This document shows, in pieces, positions 1-10,016 of a stretch of 64,000 bases of DNA. A model generated the notes under the pieces. That model saw only the letters and a program-made list of their open reading frames with translations, was not told the DNA's origin and did no database searches. The DNA comes from DATARN01 sp963851105 (GTDB lineage: Bacteria; Actinomycetota; Acidimicrobiia; Acidimicrobiales; Palsa-688): the NCBI GenBank assembly GCA_963851105.1, contig CAWKNP010000002.1, positions 620,001-684,000 on the forward strand. The letters run 5' to 3'. The number at the start of each line of letters is the position of its first letter. Positions within the stretch are counted from its first letter, which is position 1. Both the position numbers and the translations under genes were made by a program.

Positions 1-1012
<1,012 letters not shown>

Positions 1013-1154
1013 GACGGCTCCTAGCGTATCACCACGTTCGTTCGCGCTTGATCGGCTGGCGTGCCGGCGTGCGCGTTCGCGGAGGCGGCTGAACGGACAA
1101 TGACGTAACGCATGAAGTCGTTGGCGCCCGGCTGTTCGAGGTGATGCTGGTGAA

Positions 1155-1547
1155 TCAGGAAGGTGATGACACCCTTAGCCCCATCGTCCGAGCGGCGCCG
1201 GCCATCCGGTCGTCGTAAGTCACGACCTCGCTGAGATCAGCTCCGAGTCGAGTGGCGGTAGCCAGATGGATTGCGTCCAAGGTTCGAAGCTCGAGTGGGG
1301 CCAACGTCGCAGCCAAGTTCAAGACCCGGTCGTTGACCCGCGCGAGATCGACGCGATCGAGAACGCGGCGACCGGATGCCAGGGCTGGCTCTCCACCGGG
1401 GAGAAGAGAACGGAGCACCTCGGTGCGCGCCAGGGCACTCGAAATGAGGGGACGCCGATGACGAAGGTACTTTCGAAGCGCGTCCGACTGAGGTTCGCGA
1501 ACCGCGAGCTTCACGATGGCCGAGGAGTCCAGATAGGTCGCCGCCAT
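1155..1547 (-). CDS. vapC: PIN-domain toxin, VapC family
   Basis: The 130-residue protein begins MAATYLDSSAIVKL, the first acidic motif of PIN-domain ribonucleases. It also carries the central RTEVLRSL acidic helix, LRTLDAIHLATA and a C-terminal TYDDRM aspartate pair. VapC toxins cleave specific RNAs and are held inactive by the partner antitoxin. The antitoxin gene lies 3 bp upstream on the same strand (1551-1826), so the pair is one operon. Confidence 0.88.
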   Translation of the reverse strand: MAATYLDSSAIVKLAVREPQSDALRKYLRHRRPLISSALARTEVLRSLLPGGEPALASGRRVLDRVDLARVNDRVLNLAATLAPLELRTLDAIHLATATRLGADLSEVVTYDDRMAGAARTMGLRVSSPS

Positions 1548-1550
1548 CGT

Positions 1551-1826
1551 TCAGCGTTCATCCCGGCGGAGGCGGCCGAGAGCGGCCGAGGGAGTCTCAA
1601 TGTTGTCAGATAGCACCAGCGGTTCGGGAAGATCGTCGAGCGCGCCTGAAGCCGGATCGACCTCGCCAGCCGAATACATCTGCTCCAGGGGAGTTCCCTC
1701 AGGGACCGGGGTCAGACGGGCAACCGGACGGCCTCGGTCGGTAATCTCGATCGTTTCGCCCTGCTCGACCAGCCTCAGTAGCTCGCTCGCCCGTTGGCGC
1801 AACTCCCGAATTCCGACCGAGGTCAT
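1551..1826 (-). CDS. vapB: Antitoxin of the Phd/YefM (VapB) type
   Basis: The 91-residue protein starts MTSVGIRELRQRASELLRLVEQGE and continues with EITDRGRPVARLTPV, the DNA-binding fold typical of Phd/YefM antitoxins. The C-terminal half is the expected toxin-binding tail. It is immediately upstream of the PIN toxin gene. A short inverted repeat directly before the start codon (1834-1844) may be its autoregulatory operator. No clear Shine-Dalgarno is present, so the mRNA may be leaderless. Confidence 0.85.
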   Translation of the reverse strand: MTSVGIRELRQRASELLRLVEQGETIEITDRGRPVARLTPVPEGTPLEQMYSAGEVDPASGALDDLPEPLVLSDNIETPSAALGRLRRDER

Positions 1827-1833
1827 GTGTTAC

Positions 1834-1844
1834 TTGTAGCACAA
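1834..1844. promoter_or_regulatory. Possible operator of the vapBC pair
   Basis: The palindrome TTGTAGCACAA (4-bp arms, 3-bp centre) lies 8 bp upstream of the antitoxin ATG. Antitoxins of this family repress their own promoters, so this is a reasonable operator; that role is inferred. Confidence 0.35.
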
Positions 1845-2026
1845 CCAGAGGGTGCAGCGCAACGAGATGCGTGTGCCCTGAAAGCCGTTCCGTGAACTGC
1901 GGGAGGCGGCCACGGTGACGGACGTGGCCAACCGGAGGATCGGGACTGGACCTACGGGCGCGAAATCGCGCCCGGGCCGCAGGTGCCGCGTCCACGCCGA
2001 CCGACCGTTCGGGGCAAACTGTCGCC

Positions 2027-4798
2027 GTGCCTCCCTTGGGATTGGTCACCCTGCTGTTCACCGACATCGAGGGCTCGACCCGGGCTTGGGAAGCGCACGC
2101 CGAGGAGATGAAGGTGGCGCTCAGTCGCCACGACGACATCCTGCGGGCCGAGATCGAACGGGCGGGCGGTTTCGTCTTCAAGACGGTTGGCGACGCTTTT
2201 TGCGCCGCCTTCCAGTCGGCACGATCGGCCGTTATGGCGGCCGTGGCCTCCCAGCACGCCCTGGGTGCCGAGCCGTGGCCCGAGCAGACACCCATCCGAG
2301 TTCGCATGGCCCTGCACTCGGGCGAGTGCGAGGAGCGTGACAACGACTATTTCGGGCCGGTCGTCAACCGCGCCGCGCGGCTCGAGGCCATCGCCCACGG
2401 CGGCCAGGTGCTTCTTTCCGGGGTGACCGCGGCGCTCGTCGCCCATCAGCTCCCGGACGACATCGTCCTGCGGGACCTCGGCGAGCACCGACTCAAGGAC
2501 CTGGGCCGGCCCGAGCGGGTCTTCCAAGTGGCAGGCACGGGGCTGGCCGACGCCTTCCCTCCGGTGAAGTCGCTGAACAACCCCGGGTTGCAGAACAACC
2601 TGCCGGAACAGGTGTCGAGCTTTGTGGGGCGGGACCGGGAGCTGGCTCAGATTCGCGAGTTGGTCGGCGAGGCCCGGTTGGTGACGCTCGCCGGCCCAGG
2701 CGGCGTGGGAAAGACCCGCCTGGCCCTGCAGGCCGCGGCCGAGCTGGTCGACGGATCGGGCGGCGGCGTCTGGTTCGTCGACCTCGCCCCCATCTCCGAC
2801 GCCTCGCTCGTGGCCACCTCGGTCGCCAAGGTGTTGCGGCTGCCCGATGAGCCGGGCCGGCCGGTCGTCGAGACCCTGGCCGAGCAGCTCAAGGACAGCC
2901 GCATGCTGCTGGTGCTCGACAACTGCGAGCACGTCATCGACGTCGTGGCCGCGCTGGCCCAAACCCTGCTGGTCCGGTGCCGGCTGGTGTGCCTGCTGGT
3001 TACGAGCAGGGAGCCGCTCGGGATCCCCGGCGAGTACGTCTTCCGGGTCCCCTCGCTCCCGGTGCCCGCACCCGGGGACCAAGTCCCTGAGGTGCTCATG
3101 GAGTTGGAGTCGGTGCGGCTCTTCCTGGAGCGGGCCCGCCAGCAGAAGCCAGGTTTCGCGCTTGATGCCAGCAACGCGGGGACGATCGGCCGCCTGTGCC
3201 GGCGTCTGGACGGCATCCCCTTCGCCATCGAGCTGGCCGCCGCCCGGCTCCGGTCCCTGTCCGTGCGCGACCTCGACGCGCACCTCGACAAGCGCTTCCG
3301 GCTCCTCACCGGCGGCTCCCGTACGGCGCTGCCTCGCCAGCAGACCTTGCAGGCGCTGATCGACTGGTCCTACGACCTGCTGTCGCCGGCCGAGCAGGCG
3401 CTGCTCTGCCGCCTGTCGGTGTTCGCCGGCGGCTTCGACTTCGCCGGCGCTGAGGCCGTCTGCGCCGGGGGCGAGGTGGAGGAGTTCGAGGTCGTCGGCC
3501 TCCTCGACGCCTTGGTCGACAAGAGCCTGGTGCAGGCCGACGAGACCCGTGGGACGGTCCGCTATCGCCTCCTCGAGACCATCCGCGAGTACGGTACGTC
3601 CCGGCTGGCGGCGCGAGGCGAGGACGAGCTCGACCGGGTGAGGCTGGCCCACCGTGACCACTACCTCGGGCTGGCCGAGGCGGCCCAGAGCCATCTCCGG
3701 GGCGTGGACGAGATCGAGTGGGTCGAGCGCCTGGATGCCGAACTCGACAACCTCCGCGTCGCACTGGCCGAGTGCCTCGCCCACCCGGATCCCACGCCCG
3801 GGCTCCGTCTCGGTGCCGCCCTCACCGAGTTCTGGGTCATCCGCGGCTACGGGATCGAGGGGGCCGAAACGCTCCTGGCCCACCTGGCCCGACCCGAAGC
3901 GCAGGACCCGACGCCGCTTCGGGGCCGGGCCCTCGTGGCGGCGGCCAATCTGGTTAGGGACTACGTCACGGACTACGCAGCCGCCGTCTCCCGAGCGGAG
4001 GAGGGCCTCGCCATCGCCCGGGCCCACGGGGACGACACCCTGGCCGTGAAGGCGCTGAGCCTGGTCGCCAGGATCCGCAGCCGCCAGGGTGAGTACGCCG
4101 CCTGCCTCCGGCTGGTGGACGAGGCCCTGCCCATCGCTCGCGCCTGTGCGGACGGTCGGCTGGCGGCGTTCCTCCTCAACGTCCAAGGCTTGGCCCTCGA
4201 CGGTCTGGGCCAGGACGGCCGGGCCCCATTCGAGGAGAGCGCGGAGCTGTATCGCCGCGCTGGTGACCGCCGCGGCGTGGCCATGCAGGTCAACAATCTG
4301 GGGCTAAGCACCCTGAACACGGGTGACCTAGAGGCGGCGCGCCGGCTGTTCGGCGAGGCCGTCGTGCTCTTCCGGGAGCTCGGCGACCAACAGGGCGTGG
4401 CCCTCGGCGCCATCAACGCCGGGTACGTCGCGGCCTTGGACGGCGACGCCGAGAGGGCGGGTCGCCTCTTTCATGAGTGCCTCGACATCACCCGCGGCAC
4501 CGTCGCCCGCCCGCTCTTCGACGCCATCCCGCTCCTCGGGTACTACGCCATCTTGGGCCTTGCTCTGACGTCGACCTTGACCGGCGACGCTGAACGGGCC
4601 GCCATGCTGCACGGCGTGTTCACCGCCCGGATCGAACAGCTCGGGGCGGTGGTGGAGACGCTCGAATCCCGGCTCCGCGACGCCGACCACGCCCGCCTGC
4701 GCGATCTGATGGGAGATCAGGCCTTTGACGTGGCGTATCGGCGAGGGATGAGCCTGCCGTTCAAGGACGCCCTCGCCTTGGCGACGACGACGCCCTGA
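2027..4798 (+). CDS. Class III cyclase-STAND ATPase-TPR regulator
   Basis: This 923-residue protein starts at GTG 2027. Residues about 5-160 form a class III nucleotide cyclase domain, with FTDIEGST at 11-18 and KTVGDAF at 52-58 carrying the metal aspartates. Residues about 190-480 form an NB-ARC/STAND ATPase, with the P-loop GPGGVGKT near 223 and LLVLDNCEH near 293. The remainder is rich in alanine helices resembling TPR repeats. Such proteins are common signalling regulators in actinobacteria and mycobacteria; the signal is unknown. It stands alone and converges with the rhamnose operon. Cyclase activity was not assessed beyond the two motifs. Confidence 0.85.
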   Translation: MPPLGLVTLLFTDIEGSTRAWEAHAEEMKVALSRHDDILRAEIERAGGFVFKTVGDAFCAAFQSARSAVMAAVASQHALGAEPWPEQTPIRVRMALHSGECEERDNDYFGPVVNRAARLEAIAHGGQVLLSGVTAALVAHQLPDDIVLRDLGEHRLKDLGRPERVFQVAGTGLADAFPPVKSLNNPGLQNNLPEQVSSFVGRDRELAQIRELVGEARLVTLAGPGGVGKTRLALQAAAELVDGSGGGVWFVDLAPISDASLVATSVAKVLRLPDEPGRPVVETLAEQLKDSRMLLVLDNCEHVIDVVAALAQTLLVRCRLVCLLVTSREPLGIPGEYVFRVPSLPVPAPGDQVPEVLMELESVRLFLERARQQKPGFALDASNAGTIGRLCRRLDGIPFAIELAAARLRSLSVRDLDAHLDKRFRLLTGGSRTALPRQQTLQALIDWSYDLLSPAEQALLCRLSVFAGGFDFAGAEAVCAGGEVEEFEVVGLLDALVDKSLVQADETRGTVRYRLLETIREYGTSRLAARGEDELDRVRLAHRDHYLGLAEAAQSHLRGVDEIEWVERLDAELDNLRVALAECLAHPDPTPGLRLGAALTEFWVIRGYGIEGAETLLAHLARPEAQDPTPLRGRALVAAANLVRDYVTDYAAAVSRAEEGLAIARAHGDDTLAVKALSLVARIRSRQGEYAACLRLVDEALPIARACADGRLAAFLLNVQGLALDGLGQDGRAPFEESAELYRRAGDRRGVAMQVNNLGLSTLNTGDLEAARRLFGEAVVLFRELGDQQGVALGAINAGYVAALDGDAERAGRLFHECLDITRGTVARPLFDAIPLLGYYAILGLALTSTLTGDAERAAMLHGVFTARIEQLGAVVETLESRLRDADHARLRDLMGDQAFDVAYRRGMSLPFKDALALATTTP

Positions 4799-4898
4799 TC
4801 GACGGCCGCGCGTAAGCCCATCTTGTCGAGCAGGCGGCCTTTCCTAGGAGACAACAGGTGGCCCCGGCCACACCTTCTCTTCATGGTTCGCCCGGGCA

Positions 4899-6374
4899 TC
4901 AGGTTGTCTCCCTGGCTGGGAGGCGGTGGGCCGCGGCTTCCCAGAGGTGGGTGTCTCCCGACGGTCGGTAATGCACCAACTCGTGGGTCTGACGGACCAG
5001 GGCCCGCATGTCGGCCAAGCCCCCGGCCAGGGCGCCCACCGCCCGGGCCTGGACGAGCACGTTGCCCAGCGCCGACGCCTCGACCGGCCCGGCGACGACC
5101 GGCAGGCCGCACGCGTCGGCGGTCAGCTGGCACAACAGCGTGTTGCGCGACCCGCCGCCCACGACATGGACCACGTCCACCGACCGGCCCGAGAGGCGCT
5201 GGGCAGTGCGCACCGCGGCCCGGTAGGCCAGGGCCAGGCTGTCGAGAATGCAGCGCACCGTCGCCGCCTGGCTGGGGGGCGGCGTCTGACCGGTGGCGGC
5301 GCACCACTCGGCGATGCGGGCGGGAACGTCGCCCGGAGCCAGGAACCTTGGGTCATCGGCGTCGACCAGGGCGCCGAAGGCCGGCATGCGAGCCGCCTCG
5401 TGCAGCAGCGACGCCAGGTCGGCCGGCAGCCCGCGATCGTTCCAGGTCCGCAGGGACTCCTGCAGCAGCCACAGGCCCATGACGTTGCGGAGGAAACGGG
5501 TGGTGCCGTCCACGCCGGCCTCGTTGGTGAAGTTGGCGGCCCGGCTGGCCTCGGTCACCACGGGGGCCGTCAGCTCCAGTCCGACCAGGGACCAGGTGCC
5601 GCAGGAGATGTAGCAGATCCCCTCCCCCGTTCCCGGCACGCTGACCACCGCCGACGCCGTGTCGTGGGAGCCCACCGCGGTCACCGGCACCGGGTCGGTC
5701 AGGCCGGTCTGGGCCTGCACCTCCACGGTCAAGGTGCCCGCGGGATCGCCCGGCAGCCGAAGGGATGGGAAAAGGGTCGTGGTGATGCCCACGCTCCGCA
5801 TGAGCTCCTCGGCCCAGCCGCCGGTTCGGATGTCCAGGAGCTGGGTGGTCGAGGCGTTGGTCACCTCAGCTCCGATGACGCCCGTCAGCCAATAGGACAG
5901 CAGGTCAGGGATCAGCAGCAGGGTTCGAGCGGCCCGAAGGGCCGGCGTGTCCCGGGCCGCGACCAGCTGGAAGAGGGTGTTGAAGGGGAGGAGCTGAAGT
6001 CCCGTTACCTCGTACAAGTGGCGCCGCGGCAGGTCCTCCAGTACCCGATCCATCACCCCCTCGGTGCGGCCATCGCGGTAATGGATGGGATTTTCCACCA
6101 TCGCCCCGGACTCATCGAGGAGCCCGTAGTCCACGGCCCACGAGTCGATCCCGACGCTGGCCAGCGGTCCGGCCTGGCGCCCGGCGGCCCGCAGGCCGGT
6201 GAGCAGGCCGCGGTACAGGGCCAGGATGTCCCAGTGCAGCGTGCCCCGGATCAGAACCGGGTCGTTGGCGAAGCGGTTGACCTCGACCAGTTCCAGGGTC
6301 CCATCGCCCACCCGGCCGACCATCACCCGGCCGCTCGAGGCGCCCAGGTCGACGGCCGCCACGGCCACGGTCAC
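4899..6374 (-). CDS. rhaB: L-rhamnulokinase
   Basis: A FGGY-family sugar kinase of 491 residues that phosphorylates L-rhamnulose. It opens VTVAVAAVDLGASSGRVMVG, the N-terminal nucleotide-binding motif of rhamnulokinases. SHDTASAV, ISCGTWSLVG and VVGGGSRNTLLCQLTADA form the C-terminal ATPase core. The GTG at 6374 overlaps the stop of the upstream gene (GTGA), so the longer in-frame extension is rejected. It is the last gene of the rhamnose operon. Confidence 0.93.
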   Translation of the reverse strand: MTVAVAAVDLGASSGRVMVGRVGDGTLELVEVNRFANDPVLIRGTLHWDILALYRGLLTGLRAAGRQAGPLASVGIDSWAVDYGLLDESGAMVENPIHYRDGRTEGVMDRVLEDLPRRHLYEVTGLQLLPFNTLFQLVAARDTPALRAARTLLLIPDLLSYWLTGVIGAEVTNASTTQLLDIRTGGWAEELMRSVGITTTLFPSLRLPGDPAGTLTVEVQAQTGLTDPVPVTAVGSHDTASAVVSVPGTGEGICYISCGTWSLVGLELTAPVVTEASRAANFTNEAGVDGTTRFLRNVMGLWLLQESLRTWNDRGLPADLASLLHEAARMPAFGALVDADDPRFLAPGDVPARIAEWCAATGQTPPPSQAATVRCILDSLALAYRAAVRTAQRLSGRSVDVVHVVGGGSRNTLLCQLTADACGLPVVAGPVEASALGNVLVQARAVGALAGGLADMRALVRQTHELVHYRPSGDTHLWEAAAHRLPARETT

Positions 6375-7834
6375 GGGGTGACTTCGACCAGCTCGACGCC
6401 GAGGAGGTCGGCCGTGGCCCTCAGCGCCCCGACCAGGTGACCGGTGCCGAGCGCCCAGTGGTGGGCGACCCCGGTGCCGCTCCACTCATCGGTCCACTCG
6501 CCCGGGTCGCAGCCGAAGTCCACCCGGGAGGTGGTGTTGCCGATGGCCAGCAGGGGGCCGGCCACGACCTGACCCTCGGACGCCACGAACCGGAAACTGC
6601 CGTCGCGCAACTGGCCGATGCCGAAGGCGGTGACCGGCCCGTGCCGCACGTCGAACTCCACCGAGACGCCGAAACCCCGCTTGCCGTGGTAAGTGCCCAG
6701 GCCCCGGAGCAGCGGGCGCCGGGCGCTGATGGCCAGGTGGGCGGGACCGTCGTGGCCCATCTCCACGACGCGGTCGCGGAAGTTGAGGGCCTGGAGCTCC
6801 GTGAAGGAGCCACCACCGCCGAGGCGGTCGACGATCAACATGGCCAGCGACGTCCGCAGCTCGTACTCCCCGGCCGCGGGGACACCCCGAGCGGTGAGGA
6901 GGGAGGCGCCGAGGATCATCCCGGCCCCGAGCCGTTCGTGGACCTCGCCTGCGAGGCCCCGGTGGTAATAGGCCAGGCTGTCCAGGGAGAAGTCGGCCAC
7001 CAGGCGGTCGAGGCCGAGCGACACCCGGGCCGCCCATTCGAAGTCGGCCTCGTTGACGCTGTCGTCGAGCTCGAACAGCTGGCGGGCCCACGCCATCCGC
7101 TCGTGCAGATCGGCGTCGCCGACCGCCTCGACCCGGACCCGGAGGTCGTCGAACTCCAGCACCTCGACGTGGCCCCCCAAGTTGGCGGTGACCAGCGCCA
7201 GGTCGGTGGAGACGTCGAGCATCCCCGGGTAGAGGTGACCCATGAGCCCGTGGCGTCCGTGGCGCAGGGCGCCGCGCACGGCGGCGGCCTGGATCCAACC
7301 GGTGATGCGTTTCCAGGCCCGTTCGTCGTCGAGGTACCCCGACACCGACCGGAAGGCGATGCCGCAGCGCAGGAAGGCGTTGGCCATCTCCGGCAGGGGG
7401 CAGGCGCCGCAGTAGGCCAGCCACTGGCCGGTGTCGAAGGTGGCGTGGTCCATGGCCTCGGTCGGCTGGAGGTTGATGAGCAGCACCGGGGCACCACTGC
7501 GCTGGGCCACCGGGACCAGCATGGTGGCCGTCATGTAGGTGGTCAGGAAGGTCACGATCAGGTCGCAACCCGCCACCCGTAGTTTCTCGGCCGCCACCGC
7601 CGCTTCCTCGGCATCGGAGATGAAGCCCACGTCGACCACGTCGCAGTCGAGGGCCTGGATGCGCTGCGAGACCCGGGCCGCGGAGCGGCGCAGCTGGGGC
7701 AGCAGGTCCGGGAACTGGGGCCAGTAGGCGCCCAGGCCCCCGGCCACCAGGCCGATGCGGGCCCGGCGGGGGGAGATCCTCTCGAGGCTAGGGGTGGCGT
7801 CGGCCTTGACGGCGGGCTGACTGGTCACGGTCAT
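6371..7834 (-). CDS. L-fucose/L-arabinose isomerase family protein
   Basis: The 487-residue protein starts at ATG 7834, preceded by AGGAGG 6 nt upstream. RARIGLVAGGLGAYWPQFPDLLPQL and the stretch VTFLTTYMTATMLVPVAQRSGAPVLLINLQPT are characteristic of the arabinose/fucose isomerase superfamily N-terminal domains. It sits between the aldolase-dehydrogenase and rhaB genes and overlaps rhaB by 4 bp. Because the operon already has a separate rhaI, its substrate is unclear. It might act on L-fucose, L-arabinose or another deoxysugar entering the same route, or be an isomerase with a changed role. Confidence 0.75.
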   Translation of the reverse strand: MTVTSQPAVKADATPSLERISPRRARIGLVAGGLGAYWPQFPDLLPQLRRSAARVSQRIQALDCDVVDVGFISDAEEAAVAAEKLRVAGCDLIVTFLTTYMTATMLVPVAQRSGAPVLLINLQPTEAMDHATFDTGQWLAYCGACPLPEMANAFLRCGIAFRSVSGYLDDERAWKRITGWIQAAAVRGALRHGRHGLMGHLYPGMLDVSTDLALVTANLGGHVEVLEFDDLRVRVEAVGDADLHERMAWARQLFELDDSVNEADFEWAARVSLGLDRLVADFSLDSLAYYHRGLAGEVHERLGAGMILGASLLTARGVPAAGEYELRTSLAMLIVDRLGGGGSFTELQALNFRDRVVEMGHDGPAHLAISARRPLLRGLGTYHGKRGFGVSVEFDVRHGPVTAFGIGQLRDGSFRFVASEGQVVAGPLLAIGNTTSRVDFGCDPGEWTDEWSGTGVAHHWALGTGHLVGALRATADLLGVELVEVTP

Positions 7835-7892
7835 CGGTGGCCTCCTGGGGGGATGGTGGCTTCAGGGTCGGCATGGTCTTCCTGGCGTCGCG

Positions 7893-10016
7893 TCAGCGGA
7901 GGAAGGCGGCGGCGACGCCGGCGTCGACGGGGACGTGGAGGCCGGTGGTGAGTGACAGGTCGCCGCCGACTAGGGCGAACACGGCGGCCGCCACGTGCTC
8001 GGGGAGGACCTCGCGTTTGAGCAGGGTGCGCTGGGCGTAGAAGGCACCCAGCTCCTCCTCGGGCACCCCATAGACGGCGGCCCGTTGGGCGCCCCAGCCG
8101 CTGGAGAAGATGCCCGAGCCCCGGACCACCCCGTCGGGGTTGATGCCGTTGACCCGGATGTCGTGCTCGCCCAGCTCGGCCGCCAGCAACCGCACCTGGT
8201 GGGCCTGATCGGCCTTGGCGGCGCCGTAGGCGAGGTTGTTGGGACCCGCGAACACCGAGTTCTTGCTGGCGATGTAGACGATGTCGCCGCCCAGGCCTTG
8301 GTCGATCATCAACCGGGCCGCGGCCCGCGAGACGAGGAAGGAGCCGCGGGCCATGACGTCGTGCTGGCGGTCCCAGTCGGCGACGGTGGTGTCGAGCAGC
8401 GGCTTGGAGACCGACAGACCGGCGTTGTTGACGACCAGATCCACCCCCCCGAAGGCCAGCGCGGCCTGGCGGAAGGCTTCGTCGATCTGGTCCTCGTCGG
8501 TCACGTCGGCCACCGCCGCGATCGCGACGTCGCGGTTGCCGAGTTCTCGTGCCACTTGGTGGGCGGCCGCCTCGTCCCGGTCAGCCACGACGACGCACGC
8601 CCCCTCGGCGGCCAGGCGGAAGGCGATGGCCCGGCCGATGCCCGAGCCGGCGCCGGTGACCAGTGCCACGCGGGAGGCGAGCGGTTTGGGTTTGGGGAGG
8701 CGGGCCAGTTTCTGCTCCTCCAGGACCCAGTACTCGATACGGAACTTCTCCGACTCGGCGATGGGCTGGTATTCGGAGATGGCCTCGGCGCCGCGCATGA
8801 CGTTGATGGCGTTGACGTAGAACTCGCCCGCCACCCGGGCCGTCTGCTGGTTGGCGCCGAAGCTGAACATGCCGACGCCGGGGACCAGCACAATGGCGGG
8901 ATCGGCGCCCCGCATGGGCGGGCTGTCGGCGGTGGCGTAGCGGCGGTAGTAGGCGGCGTACTCCTGGCGGTACTCGGCGTGCAGTTCTCGCAGACGGGCG
9001 ACGGCGTCGTCGAAGGGGGCGTCAGCGGGGAGGTCGAGGAGAAGGGGGCGGACCTTGGTTCGCAGAAAGTGATCCGGGCAGGACGTGCCGAGGGCGGCCA
9101 GCCTCGGGCACTCGGCCCCGGCGAGGAAGTCGAGCACCGCCGCGCGGTCGTCGAAGTGGCCCACCTGGCGGCGGTCGGTCGACGCCAGGCCCCGGATGAT
9201 CGGGGCCAGGGCCGCGGCCCGCTGGCGGCGCTTCGGTGCCGTGAGGGTGTCTGCCTCGAAGCCGGAGCGCAGGGGTCCGAAGGGATCGTCGCGGCCGTGG
9301 CTGTCGATGAAGTGTTGGGCGGTGTGGATGATCTCGAGGGAGTGGCGTTCGCACTCGTCGCTGGTGGCGCCCCAGGCGGTGATGCCGTGGCCGCCCAGGA
9401 TGACTCCGATGGCGTCGGGGCGGCTGCGGTGGACCTCGGCGATGTCCAGTCCCAGCTGGAAGCCGGGACGGCGCCAGGGCACCCAGACGACGCGGTCGCC
9501 GAAGCATTTCGACGTCAGTTCGGGCCCCGCGGCGGCGGTGGCGAAGGCGATCCCGGCGTCGGGGTGGAGGTGGTCGACGTGGGGCGAGGTGACCAATCCG
9601 TGCATGGCGGTGTCGATGGAGGGCGCGGCGCCACCGCGTCCGTGGAGGCAGTAGTCGAAGGCCCCCACCATCTCGTCCTCGCGCTCGACGCCGGGGTAGA
9701 CGTCGACCAGGGCCCGGAGGCGGTCGAGGCGCAGGACCGCCAGGCCAGCCGCGGTCAGGGTGCCCAGATCGCCTCCGGAGCCCTTGACAAAGAGAAGTTC
9801 GACCGGGGTACCGGTGGCTGGGTCGACGGCCTCGGCCTGGCAGGAGGTGTTTCCGCCCGCGTAGTTGGTGGTCCTGGGGTCGGCACCCAGCCGGTTGCTG
9901 CGAGCGATCAGCTCGCCGACGGCGATGGCCGCCGCGTCCTGCCCGGGTGCCGCGGTGGGGCCTGGCGCGGGCGCCGGCTCGCTGGACGGCTCGGCCGCCG
10001 GCTCGTCGGTCGGCAT
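7893..10016 (-). CDS. rhaEW: Fused rhamnulose-1-phosphate aldolase / L-lactaldehyde dehydrogenase
   Basis: This 707-residue bifunctional enzyme splits L-rhamnulose 1-phosphate into dihydroxyacetone phosphate and L-lactaldehyde, and oxidises the latter to L-lactate. The N-terminal class II aldolase part has the metal motif in TSPHVDHLHPD and GGHGITAWG. The C-terminal short-chain dehydrogenase part (from about residue 450) has the cofactor motif TGAGSGIG, VNNAGLS and the catalytic YGAAK. The ATG at 10016 overlaps the rhaI stop (TGATG), which favours it over the ATG four codons upstream. The domain order matches the Bacillus YuxG-type fusion. Confidence 0.92.
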   Translation of the reverse strand: MPTDEPAAEPSSEPAPAPGPTAAPGQDAAAIAVGELIARSNRLGADPRTTNYAGGNTSCQAEAVDPATGTPVELLFVKGSGGDLGTLTAAGLAVLRLDRLRALVDVYPGVEREDEMVGAFDYCLHGRGGAAPSIDTAMHGLVTSPHVDHLHPDAGIAFATAAAGPELTSKCFGDRVVWVPWRRPGFQLGLDIAEVHRSRPDAIGVILGGHGITAWGATSDECERHSLEIIHTAQHFIDSHGRDDPFGPLRSGFEADTLTAPKRRQRAAALAPIIRGLASTDRRQVGHFDDRAAVLDFLAGAECPRLAALGTSCPDHFLRTKVRPLLLDLPADAPFDDAVARLRELHAEYRQEYAAYYRRYATADSPPMRGADPAIVLVPGVGMFSFGANQQTARVAGEFYVNAINVMRGAEAISEYQPIAESEKFRIEYWVLEEQKLARLPKPKPLASRVALVTGAGSGIGRAIAFRLAAEGACVVVADRDEAAAHQVARELGNRDVAIAAVADVTDEDQIDEAFRQAALAFGGVDLVVNNAGLSVSKPLLDTTVADWDRQHDVMARGSFLVSRAAARLMIDQGLGGDIVYIASKNSVFAGPNNLAYGAAKADQAHQVRLLAAELGEHDIRVNGINPDGVVRGSGIFSSGWGAQRAAVYGVPEEELGAFYAQRTLLKREVLPEHVAAAVFALVGGDLSLTTGLHVPVDAGVAAAFLR

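Noticed and set aside
1952..4186. Long minus-strand frame (744 codons) opposite the cyclase-ATPase gene
   Set aside because: Composition is Gly/Gln/Arg/His-rich with no domain; it is the shadow of the real gene, as is common in GC-rich DNA.
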